From NCBI GenBank assembly GCA_034509925.1, contig CM067529.1, positions 9,706,501 to 9,770,500 on the forward strand: DNA of 64,000 nt. The letters run 5' to 3'. The translations under genes and the position numbers were made by a program. How positions within the stretch are numbered: the stretch's first letter is position 1; each line of letters starts with the position of its first letter. Source of the stretch: Hirudinaria manillensis (taxonomy: Eukaryota > Annelida > Clitellata > Hirudinida > Hirudinidae). The notes beneath the pieces were generated by a model that was given only the letters and a program-made list of their open reading frames with translations, was not told where the DNA came from and did not search any database. Shown in pieces: positions 35,406-47,900 of this stretch.

Positions 35406-35411
35406 AATAAA
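35406..35411 (+). terminator. NEMF polyadenylation signal
   Basis: AATAAA located 31 bases past the stop codon. Confidence 0.7.
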
Positions 35412-36145
35412 ATGATTATCATTTTCGTTCCCATACTTGCTTGCTTTCACCTGTTAGTAATGTAGTAAAGGGAGGTGCCATTTCAGAAGTTCAAAAATTT
35501 GATTATGGAAAAACATATGACAAATACCAATGCCCATTGAATTTCAGCTTTCCTTTGAATTCCGACTGGGGTGGTTGAGTGCTTTCGAATAAAGCCATTG
35601 ATTGCAATTCTTCAAAAATGATGCCCGTGCTGGGTATTCGGCGACGAACATGTTTTCTTGTAGTTTTGGAGGAGTATTAGTGCTGCTGGAAATTGAGTTG
35701 AAATCGGTCGACAGGGGGGGGGGGGGTCCCCTCGAGGTGTGTGAGTTTAACATCGCGGATGAAAATGGTCTTGATCGTCCGACGGGTACAGAAAAGGGAT
35801 CGGAAAGTGTTGTGCGATATGATCTGATCGAAATAGACTGTTGAAATGAACCGTAGTTTCGTAAGAGCGGGTCATTTGCATATTTTGGATTATTGAGATT
35901 TTATTCCAATTTTCAGCTCGACTTGTTTCCAATTTTTATAAGTGCCAAACACCTTGAAGTGATAGTTAACGGTACATAAATTTACATTTAAAGATACACG
36001 ACTTGAAGATGGAAGTAAATATGGATCAATAACGTTAAAGGAATCACTACAGCAGCCAGACTCGTCGGTGAAAAATGTCCGTTTCCATGGCAACCAGGCT
36101 GGGCTGAAGATGCTGAAGATGGAAATGGAATGTTGATCGTCCATC
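35412..36145. other. NEMF/Eag intergenic region
   Basis: No other exon recognised. It holds the Eag 5' flank and the 13-G run. Confidence 0.4.
35714..35726. repeat. Run of 13 G
   Basis: A homopolymer of 13 guanines followed by TCCCC, in the spacer between NEMF and the Eag gene. Confidence 0.95.
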
Positions 36146-39100
36146 ATGAGGAGTACCAGAGGACTCGTGGCTCCACAAAATACTTTCCTTGAATCTGTTA
36201 CGAGGAACTTCATCGGACAAAGTAAAGTCATGAATTTGCTTGGATCTGAAAACGTCGACCATTTTATTGACATCTTTTGCTTTATTTGTGCTGTTTTTAA
36301 CAGGCGATTACTTCTTGTTGGCCAATGCTCGCATCGTGGACCATCCAATTGTGTACTGCAGCGAGGGATTCACTAGGTTAACTGGTTTTGTCCAAACGGA
36401 AGTACTTCAGAAAAGCGCCATCTGCAAGTTCATGTACGGAGTTTTGACATCCGAGGATTCTAAAATGTCTCTGCAGGATGCCATAAACTCGAACAAGAAG
36501 CAAAGATTTGGCATGATCATGTACCGAAAGAACAGTTAGTTTCCACTAGGATGATATTTTCTTATCGGCATCCAAAGTGTGACTAATTTTCCTGTAATTT
36601 TCGTCGATAAAACATTCATATAACTCATAAATCTTAACTTGAATCAAGATTTCGGAGGGCCATTGTATCTGATGATTCAAACCTTTCCGGTTCGCAATTC
36701 AGAAGGTGCCGTTGTCCTCATTCTCGTGTTCTTCTATGACTTCAGCAACATTCCCTCGGCTCTTAATGGCGAAAAATGTTGGAATTTTTAGAAATTACAA
36801 TCAATGTTTTAAGCGTTATTTTAGAGGTAATTCCACTCGTTCCAGCCTTGGATTCTTTCGTGGTAGAGAGCGAACTAAAAAGTGGAGATTGTCAGTCATT
36901 TCTGTCAACATTGAGATCTTTTCTAAGTTTCAAGAACAATAAAGTTGTTCCTGTAAGTTTGGTGCTTTGATTTTTAAATTAATTTAGCTTAATAGAGAAG
37001 TTATTGACATTTATTTATGGACGTTTATTTTTTCATACAATTGTTCATAAGGCATATTTGTTAAAGAATTAGTCTTGAATGAAACTCCTAATAAATTTAT
37101 GACTGTAATATTAACAAGTGGAGAGAAGCGCATGTTCAGAGCTGAATATGATTTTTTGGTTGTTCATAATGCGTTCAGATATCCACCTTCATGGGAGAAA
37201 CCACTCCTCAATATCGGCCACAGCCACCAAAGACTCTGCCGCAGATTCTCTTGCACTACTCTTTATTCAGAAACATATGGGAGTGGATCATTCTCATCCT
37301 AACCCTGAGCAGTGCCATCACGGTGCCCTACAATGTCTGCTTTCCAGTCGGTGCCCCAGCTGATAACATCATCGTGATGGTGACTAATGCCATCGTGGAT
37401 GTCGTCTTCTTCATCGATCTGATCCTTAACTTTCACACCACTTTTGTCGACGACTCTGGACAGGTTGTATCAAGGCCTGGACTCATTAGGGATCGATATC
37501 TGAAGACCTGGTTCGTTGCCGATCTCATCAGTTCCCTGCCATATGATATCCTCTACTCCATTCCTAGCTTCAATGGGGTCTCTGTTGGTTTAGTAATTGT
37601 AAAGAAATAATATCACGCTTACAACTGATGGCAAATGTTTTTCAAGTGCATGGTTTTCGTGTTTACTAACAATAAAATTACTTATTCCGTCTGATAAAAT
37701 GTTCAAAGTACTTTTATTTTCTTGTAACAATGTTGGGTTTTTCATTGGTCGTGTCTCCGTCTGAATATTGACTTTTAAGTCTTCAATTTAAGTTTGCTCA
37801 ATACAACGATGACAATTATCATCGAATCTTAATTTTAAAGCATCATAAGCTTCATAACAAACAATTTCTTTCAAATTCAGGCTTCATCACACGACTTGAA
37901 ACTCCTGCGAATGTTCAGGTTGGTGAGAATTATAAGAACTGTGGGCAGGTTTGCCGAATACGGACAGGCCTTGTTACTCCTCTTGGTGGTCGCTTTCCTA
38001 CTCGTCTCTCACTGGTTCGCCTGTATCTGGTTCCTCATCGGGTATCACGAAACGTGCATCTTCATAGATCGTAATAGCTGGCTGTACAGACTGTCACAAG
38101 ACATTGGCAACAACTTCACCGTGACTTTCAAACAATCCTCTATTGAAATGACTATGGATCTTCTCGATTGGAAATCTTTTCGTAACAACATGTCTTCTGA
38201 TATCCTTGAATATTCGATAACCAATGGACCCAGCAACTTCATGTCTTACGTGACGGCTCTCTATTTTGTACTGACTTCCCTCAACAGTGTTGGCTTCGGA
38301 AACGTCTGTGCCTCGACTACTTTGGAGAAGTTCTATTGTTCCCTGATAATGATCTTTGGAGGTGACACAATTTATGGGTTCAAATACATTAATTATATTA
38401 TAAGTAAATTCTGAACAATCGCTCAATTTCAATAATCCTCATAACCCTCCTAAAGTGATCAAAAGCTTATTAAGACCGTTTTCCAGCGATTCTCTACGCT
38501 TCGATATTTGGCAACGTGACAACAGTTTTCCAGCAGCTGTACATGTCAACTGGAATGTACCATGAGAGGCTGAACAGCATCAAGGAGTTCATGAAGATCA
38601 ATAGCATTCCGCTGTCACTCAAGGAAAGAGTTTTGGATTACGTTGTCTCAACGTGGAGCGTAAACAAGGGCGTTGACCAAACAAAGGTTTAATATTTGTC
38701 TTTAAGCATCCGACGCCTCAGTAGCCTTGATTTCCATTCTATAACAGCATGTCAAGGTTTTTTTTTTTTAAATAATCTAACTTATTAAGTATAATTACTT
38801 TATTCGTTTATCGTTATTTAATATTAATTTTTACAACTTAATTTCCACGTAAACGGAATTAATGACTCCTTCTTAGAGAGAATATAAAGTTGATTTACAA
38901 AGATAGTGAATTTTATTCCTGGAGAGCTGAACAAAAATAGCATGGAGCAAAGATTATTTATTCACGCAATCAACTTTGAACAATTCAGTAGTTTTGGGAA
39001 TCTTACAATTTGCGTAATGGGAAGTAATTATTGAACGACTTCGATTAACTCGAGTGCGATTATAAATGATAGGACACTGGAGGAGTGAATGATCCACCCC

Positions 39101-41633
39101 TCAAAAATCATGACAAATGTTTAAACAGTGTTATCTTCAGTGCAACATATTTCTTATCCTTTGAATACGAAGATCCAAGCCAAATCCATGTCTCGTCATA
39201 CTAGTCACGATTTCTCTCGTATTTTAATTTTTTTAAGGCATTAATTAGTTGGATTAAACATTATTCTTATAATAACAAGTAATAACATTGATTTTGTTGC
39301 TAAATAGGAATTATTAAATTAATAAGTTAATGTTATTATTCACTGAGATGTTTTGAAACCAGTGCCCTAAATTCTTTTATAATTTGTCAGTATCTTTTTT
39401 GTAAACATCAGAATCTTTCCCTCACACGGACACAAGCAACTCTTTGATGCGTGTGAAATAAATGGTCCATAAATTTCTGGAGAAAAGCCATAAATTCCCG
39501 CCTAAAGATTATTCTACGCACTCATGTTTTCTTTGCTTTTACCCACGCATTTCCCAACTCACTAATATTTGAGTTTCGTTTATCCAGCTTGGTGAGAACT
39601 TCTAAATAATTTTGAGTATGCGAAATTGTTAGCATTATTGATTAATATTATAGAATAAAATATAATATAATTAATTATTATTGTTATATTAATTGGAATA
39701 ACCAATCTTTAAATGAGACTTAATTATTTTTAAATTATTTAATTATATCATTTACTTTCCTCATCATTCAGGTGTTAAGTTATTGTCCAAACGACATGAG
39801 GGCAGACATTTGCATCCATTTAAACAGAAAGGTCCTCGAAGAAAACCCTGCCTTCCGATTGGCCAGCGAAGGATGTTTAAGGGCACTGGCTGTGCACTTC
39901 ACCATGATGCACAGCGCCCCGGGCGATGTCATTTGTCACCAGGGGGAGAGCCTCAGTGGGGTGGGTTTTGTGGCCAGTGGAACGTTGGAGGTGGTGCAAG
40001 ACGAGGAAATCATCGCCATATTAGGTTTTAAAATGTTTAATTTTTATTATAATATTATGTTTAATTGCTGTTACATTAACTGTCACTGCAATCCTGGCTT
40101 ATTATCTCTTATTGTCATTGTGATCCAGGGTAAACGTTCATTGTCCCTGGTTACCAGATGCTATTCTCGTCGTTATCATCGCCTTGAACTTCATCGCCAT
40201 TCAGCACATCGTTAATCTTGTTTAATTCGCTTCGCTGCAGATTAACAACAATTTGCGGTCAATTTGCACGCGAGCATCGAAAAGTGGAAGGAAAAAGTAA
40301 AACGTCACTTTAATTAACTCGAAAGAATTCAAGATAAATTAAATGGATTGGGAACAAGGAAAAATATGTCTTTTTATTCATTAAAATTATTTTCTTAAAT
40401 TTTGTGAAATCATAAAGGACCAGGGGACGTATTCGGGGATCCGTTGTGCAGAGAAGCCACAGCCCAATGTTCTGCTTCGGTCAGATGCCTCACTTACTGT
40501 GACTTGCACGTCATCTCCAGGGAACATCTGGCACAAATTCTTAATTTTCATCAGGCTTTCGCACAGTCTTTCTCGAGAAACCTCATTTTTACATGCAACC
40601 TCAGGAGTAGGGTTAATTTCAGGCTATTAATTTTTTTTTTTGAAAGGGAGCATTTTGGAAGCAAATTTGAAAATTCTTACTTAATTTGAGTGTGTATGTT
40701 TTAAAAAAGGATTTTAAAAGTTATTATTTTTCGTTCATCGACTCATTTGTTGACCTTCAGTTCATATTCCGCAAAATTGAAGACTTGAAAAAGGAAAAAG
40801 AGTTGAAGGAACGAGAAAAGGACGAGGAAAGTAGAACTCAGCCTCTGCGAAAGTTGCTGGCTTCGCGTTTGAAAAGACAAAGCAGCGCCCACCTCAAACT
40901 GGACGTGAACAATCGACTGGTTGAAAGCAACTTCAAGGCTGGGCAGAATAATTTCTTCTTTCAGCACAACTTGAAGTCCAAAGGTCGTTCTTCTATCAGT
41001 TACGACGCGAAGGAATTCCATCCGATCAAAGAACAACAACAACAAGCGGACCAACCATCGAACGAAGCCTCGATGGAGAAAAACGAAATCAATCAACAGA
41101 ACTTCAACTCGCGAGCTGCGCCGAAGCTAAAGCAATGGCTACAACGCGGGTCTATCTCCATGGCAACGAATTGCGATGAGAAAATGACGAACCTGGAAAA
41201 GGAGAGCATCTTGCTGGACACCTCCGCTGTGCTGAACACCATGAAGAAGACGAGAGAGTTGGAAAAGAAGAATTTGCTACTGCAGGACGAACATAAAGGT
41301 GGACAAGTTGAATGCCTGGAGACGTCTCTTAAACCTCCACTCAGTATGGACGATCGGAGGAATCTGGTTCGAGTCCTCACGAAGCTGCAGGTCGATATGA
41401 AGGATGAAAGAGAAGCAATGACCATAAGAATGTTAGAGGTGGAGTCTAACATTGGTCACGTGATATCCGCACTGCTTATGAATATGGATGAGCAAAGATC
41501 GACCTCGAATGGAGAAAAAGGTGGTGCAAGCAGCAACTCCAGACATGAAAGTTCAGAAATGAATAATCCGAGCACCGTTGCTGATAACAATCAATTATTG
41601 GCTGCAATGAATCATGATTTGGATTTGTTGTGA
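36146..41633 (+). CDS. Eag-type voltage-gated potassium channel (KCNH1/KCNH5-like)
   Basis: Exons 36146-36221, 36304-36534, 36649-about 36768, 36825-36952, 37179-37577, 37881-38361, 38487-38686, 39772-40024, 40418-40611 and 40761-41633 give about 984 residues. In order: the Eag N-cap ([12 protein letters not shown]), PAS domain ([28 protein letters not shown]), S1 ([12 protein letters not shown]), S2 ([17 protein letters not shown]), S3 ([16 protein letters not shown]), S4 with spaced basic residues ([14 protein letters not shown]), S5, filter SVGFGN (about residues 454-459), S6 with its gating region ([12 protein letters not shown]), C-linker, cyclic-nucleotide-binding homology domain ([17 protein letters not shown]) and a C-terminal helix of the tetramerising type. 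It lies in the plasma membrane and carries slow outward K+ current. The exon 3/4 junction is uncertain: the only GT donor would create a TAG codon, while a GC donor at 36769 keeps the frame. Confidence 0.9.
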
Positions 41634-41911
41634 ACTTCCCGCTTCATTAAGATTGATTTCATTTAGGTAGAGTCGATTGTTTAGAGATAGACCCAACCAA
41701 GTCGATGTGATATTTATACGCTTCAATTTAGAAACAAACGTAATCGTCACGAACTCAGCGCTTTCGAAATTGCGATATTACAAAACTTAACGACGATGCA
41801 TTGGATATAAAAACCACGTTTACAACACACAGAAGCAAATGTTACTCGTAAATGGTGCATCTTTAGCCAGGGAGGCTGTAATATTCCTCCGTTGATGGAG
41901 GTGGAATTGGC

Positions 41912-44900
41912 TCACAAAAGGACGTTCGTTGTCGTGTATTTGTCGACGCTGGCGCTTCGCTTGCCAATCTGTTTGAGCGATTTGTTGGTTTGGCTTCCGA
42001 GCAACGTGACCACGTGACCGGAGTGTCTCACGTGATCGGGACTCGACAAGAGTGGATGAAAAACTTCCCGCTTTTCGTTTGAAGCAGACGAAGCTTCGTA
42101 CTGAACTTCTTTGAGGAGCGAAGGCAACGATTTGTAGACGAGCGTTGGTTCGGAGTGAGCCGAGGTTCTGCGATGGTGTCTGTGGTGGGACGAAAGCGGA
42201 TCGTGCAGTACTCGATGGCCCGATGAAGCGTTGTTGTCCAGCAGGCGCTGCTTCGCCTGGTGACGCTGCGGACTAGGATGGCGTTCTCCGGGACTTCCGG
42301 AGTTCAGTGCGGATTGGTAAGCGGCGTTCGTCTGAGTGGAAGGAGAGGCTGGCTTCTGACCACAAAGAGTCAAATGACGGCGTTGCATCTCGAGTCGAAG
42401 GAATATGACACCGCAGGCCACCACCACCAATGACGGCCACAGCATGGCGTGCACCACGTCGGAAGCGCTGTAGGTTTTGCGTGCTATGACGCTGCTATGA
42501 TCTCTGGTGTTGTAGTAGCAAGGAAACTGGTCCCTGCCATTGTTGGTCCGGGTTATCCAGTCCTTGACGAAAGCTTCAACTGCCAGACGGTTTTCTTCTC
42601 GCGTCTTCAAGCAAACTCCGAAAGAACACTGCAATGCAACGTGTAACAATTACAATGCAAGGTGTAGCAACGTTACTATCGACATTAAGTCATTACACAT
42701 GATAGTTACATTATAAATAATATTTCATGTATTTTGCCTTGTTAACTGATGTTGCTATATATTTTTTTAAAATATACGTATCGTAAGCATTTACGCCTCG
42801 TTTTATGAATCCTTCATAGCTCTCTAAAGTTGTACTTGAGGAGTCTTTTTTGGAACATCCATTTGGATCCCTGCTTTAGAAACGAGAAAATATCGATTTG
42901 GAAGACCTCGAGGTTTCAGATATGAATTGTTTTTAATTCAAGCAACCGCCTGAGATAAGATAAGAAGACTATGAGAGCTAATTATGTCCAGGCTGTGTTT
43001 ACATGCAAGCTATGCTATTTATGGTTGGCCTATGATTAGATTATTGTTCAATAGAAAGACATTAACTATCACGACATGTGACAATTTTCCCTGAAAGGCG
43101 AACATTGATGATGACGACGACGATGGCTGTGATAACATAATCCACGTTTGCATAAAGGCTGGTTCCATTTCAAATCAGCTTTTCCAACAAAAAAATAGTT
43201 CTGTTTATTTATTTATTCTGTATTTCGTGAAAAACGTTCCAAAGATTAAAAAATAAATTAATTAAAGCCGATTTAATCAGTTGGGACTCTTCCATTGTAA
43301 ACTTCCATTGCACTGATTTTAAAAAATTTAGGAGATCTTTTAATGGAATAAAAAACAAAAAATATATAAATATATATTTTTACGGAATTCACAGTAAAAT
43401 ATCTTAAATATGACAGATAAAAGAGTTTTATTCCATCACATGAGTGTATGCAGACACCAACATTTGTCCCTTTAAGACAATCTATTTACGAATAAATACA
43501 ATTTTTTGCAGCATTTGCATTTTAAATAAAAAAAAATCTTTTTTTTTTAGATGGGAAACTAAATGTTAATAAATAAATAGTAATTAAATAATAGTAATTA
43601 TTAAATAATAATAAAGTATTAATAAACAAATAAACGAAAGACGAATAATAATATGCCACAGTTATCACGAGCGCTTCTGTCACCAATAAATTATTAACTT
43701 TTTGAATTTCATAGGATTCTCCCACCTAAGAAATAATGCCACGTTGAGGTCTCGAGTGCAAATGAGTACAAATGAGAATCCTTTCCTGTCATTTTGAAGT
43801 GCATTTCTGCCTCGAAGGATTTCTCATTGTCCTGCTAATGCCGATAGAAGAAGGCGATGGAAGGACGGCTGGAAAAAGAATTCGAGCAAAGAAGTTAAGA
43901 GAAAAATAGTTTTAGAAAAGGCTAAAACCGCTGACCATTATTATTCATACGAAGCTCTCGCGAGTTGGGAGACATTTTCTCAGGGAGGCATCAAGAACTT
44001 GGAAGACTCGATTCACAGCTTCTTAGTTATCAGCAAAGAAAAAGAAGAAGAGGAGGAGGAGGAGAAAGCAAACAAATCGATCGAACGAGGTTTGGAATTT
44101 CTTTTCCACTTCCAGCAATTTGCAGATGAAACGTTGGGGGGAAGGAACCCCCTCGTTCGGATCCACGGATCCGTGTTTACAGAGTCCTGGAGAAACGTCA
44201 TCTCGGTGCGCTCTGTGCTCTGGAATAATTTCATTTGTTCTTTATTCGCTCGGGATTAATTTATTATTTGTTGTTGGGCAAATTTTTTTTATTAGGAATT
44301 AATAACTGAAGCTGGCGTCCAGTCGAATACGTGTTATTTCTTAGAAAGCTTTGTTTCAATAAATTTTAGAAATTAAATTTAATGAAGAATGAAAGTGAAA
44401 CTTTCGCGACTATTTTTAGTCTAAATTTAGAAATATATTTACGCGTCTAATACCATATCATATTATTTATGTTCGACACTGACCTTATGGAGAAGCTGGA
44501 ATTATAAATTATGATTTTTTCTTTAGAAGTGTTCGTTCAGGAAAATATGAAAGCACTCCCTCCGATAGTAATTGAGAAATACTCTGTTATTCAATATTAA
44601 TCAATATAAACAAACATATAAACAAAAATTTAAATACCGTTAAAAAAGAGAGAGATGGCGTTAAAAGATGACAAACATGGTCTACAATCACGTGACTTGG
44701 CATACAACGGAGCGAGCGTGACGTCACTGTGCCTGAACATAATCAGGACATTGATCTCGCCATGGCAGATAGTGAGGATATCATTCAGACTTTGGAAACC
44801 CCGAGTGAGTAGCAAACAGCCGCTCATTCGTCTTCATGGGTAGGTGCGGGTAACTCTTCTCCCTTATGGTGAGGTTTCAGGGGTCAAAGGACAAAGATTA

Positions 44901-47900
44901 ATTGCTTCTTTGGTTTGGTTTTGAAGTGAACACGACCGACCCATTTGAAGAATTGCTCTGAGCACAAAACCACAAAACCATCGTAAGACTGGAGCTGATT
45001 CAGCAAAATCTTGGCGGTGAAGACTTTTGGACTGGGAAAAAATATTTAATCGATTTTCGTGCAAATGGTTTTTGAACGACTCGTTCGCTTAGTGAAGCGA
45101 CTATCAACAACTAATGCCACCGAAAACGTTGACAACAACAACGATGACGACGACAACGATGAAATGGAAAATAATTTGTCGCAAAAATTCCTATCGACTC
45201 GGCAATCATTTCGTGCTGTTTGATTGGAAACGATGAAATATTGAAAATATTGCTTGAAAACTTCCACGTCAAATTTCATACAATTTCACGTTTGGACAAC
45301 TCAACTTGGTAGAATAAATTATTTATTTATTTATTTTAACGAAATAATCCTCTAAAAAACTGTTTAATATATAAATTTATATCGTTACACTCTATCTTCG
45401 CAATTGCTGATTGGTGAATAATCATCAAATCACAAATCCAAGTAAGCAGGTTATTAGACGGCCGTGAAATTTGTTTTGATCAATAAATAAATAAATAAAA
45501 TAAAGAATTTTATCGAAATAGCTTCTTTTTTTTCATTTCCTTTACGTCTGTCCGTGGAAATTGGGATTTGAAATTGTGTTTGGGCTTTCGCTTAAAACTG
45601 TAACGATGTTCTGCTCAATCTTCGTGACTCAATAAAGCTTAGACGGAGTAGCTTATCAACTTACCAAGTTTGGAAATAGCCAGAGCACCCACCGTGGAGG
45701 AGAGCATTAAAGTTTTATTTTGACGAAGGGGAATCATTTCGTTCGCTCCTTGCCTCCCTTGGGGCTTGACACGATTGAACTCAATCAAAAGTTTTGAAAT
45801 GAAACCGAACAACCAAATATGCGATAATGCGTTCCAAGTAAACTTCACATCTTCCCCTCTACACCCGCACAAAAAAAGGCGGCACTCATTTCTGAGTTAA
45901 GGTATTCCGCTCATACGTGTAAAATTTATCTTCAAAGAAGTCGTTGAACTTTTACTCTAATATTAGAGCCAAGAAGCAACGTACAAAACGTACAATTAAT
46001 CTGTAAAGTACAGATTTGATATCCTCAGGACAGCATGCATATTGTTATGGGTAAAAGTAATGATATTTATTATTTGTTAAGTTAATATTCAGAATCGTTT
46101 TGAGGCTAGTGCAATGACACATTCTTGTTAATAAAACAGCTTAGTATCTCCAATTCCCAAAGTAGTCCTTAATTATATAGCAAGTAATTCAAGATACAAT
46201 ATTGGCGACGAGGATGACTAATGCTTAATAACTTATCATCCCCAAGAATGATTTCAACTGTTTCCAGTCTGCCGGAGCTGGCATTCCTGCAATCGCTTCA
46301 ATTTTTGAAGGGTCCGGTCTCCGACCATTTTTATTTATGACATGCCCCAGGAATGTAATTTCTTTCCTGGCAAAGGAACATTTTTCGAGTCTTACCCTGA
46401 ACCCGAAATCTGCTATTCGCTTGAAAAGCTCCCGAACATTATGATTATGTTCTTGTAGTGTTGAGCCAGTCACTATCAAATCGTCTAGATAAGCTGCGCA
46501 TCCATCAATACCTGCAGTCAACTTATCCATTGTCTCCTCGAAGATACCAGGCGCACTTTTGACTCCAAAGGGAAGTCGCTGGTATTGGTATAGTCCTTTA
46601 TGCGTATTGATGGTTATTAGTTTTTTTGACTCTTCTTCCATTTCTATTTGTAGATATGCGTCCGCAAAGTCGATCTGGGTGAACCATGCTCCTTGATTTA
46701 GTTTGGAAAATATCTCTTCTGGTGTCGGAAGTAGGTGTCAATGCATTTCAAGGGCTTCGTTTAGTCCAGTTTTAAAGTCGGCACATATCCTGACAGATTC
46801 ATTCTTTTTCGGAACAATTACTATTGGTGCCGCCCAATGACTATATTCAACATTCTTCAAGACACCCTCTTTTACAAGTCTCTCAAGTTCTTTGTTCACT
46901 GCTGCCTCCCATGCATACGGTATCTTTCGTTGTCTGAAAAATGTTGGCTGAGCTCCCGGTTTAACTACTAGTGCTGCTCTCTTCTTTTTGCAGTGTCTTA
47001 ATTCTTCCTTAAAGACTGTTGGGAACTGTTCCTGTAGCTCACATTTCAGGTTTGTTTCCATCTCAGGTTGTTCTTGAACTTTGCAGCAAATTGCCTCAAA
47101 TGCTTTGGTCATTGGGGGAAGCTGCTCCATCCACTGTATGCCCAGGAGTTGACTTGTTCCTTTGGCCACAAAGCAACGTCCATGTCCCTGGTACCCTGCG
47201 CATGAAAAATTAACCTCAAACTCGCCAACGACTTCAATTTCAGTTCCATTGGCAGCCCCGATTACTGTAATTGGCTTGGTCAACTCTGGTGATCCAATTT
47301 TCTCCCAGGTTTTGGTGTCAATAAGTGTGACGTCTGCCCCTGAATCCAGTTGCATTCGTACTGCTATTTTTCCAAACTTGACTGTAGTATACCTTCGGTT
47401 GGCAGCTACAATTGCATTTCCCTTCAATTGCTGAATCACCCGATTATTGCCGTAAGCTGGACTTTGATTTCTTTTAAATCTCGGTGTTGGGCTTTTATTT
47501 CTTGATCTGCAAGTTGCGGCGTGATGTCCCATCTTTCCGCAGTTGAAACAAGGTCCCTTCTTTTTTGGAGCTTCTCGGTCTCCCTTGCTAGGGAAGTCCC
47601 GAGGTTTTTGGTCTGTTTTAATTTCAGCCACACTTTCCTCCTTTTTTTTGTATATCTTTTGGGAGAGTCTCATCCTTTCCGTTTCATCTATTAACAAGAG
47701 GGTGCATTCTTGTTCTGGCTTCTGTAGTAATTTGTGCTTTACATTTCCGTATTGTTCATCGTTCAACCCCCACACGTAATGTAAACACATACTCATTTCT
47801 TTTGTGTACGTTTCCCAACGGGCCTCATTACACAGTCTTCTGACTCGTGCTCCATAAACTATTGGCAGTTCCAATGGATCAGTATTTCGTATGTTTTCGA

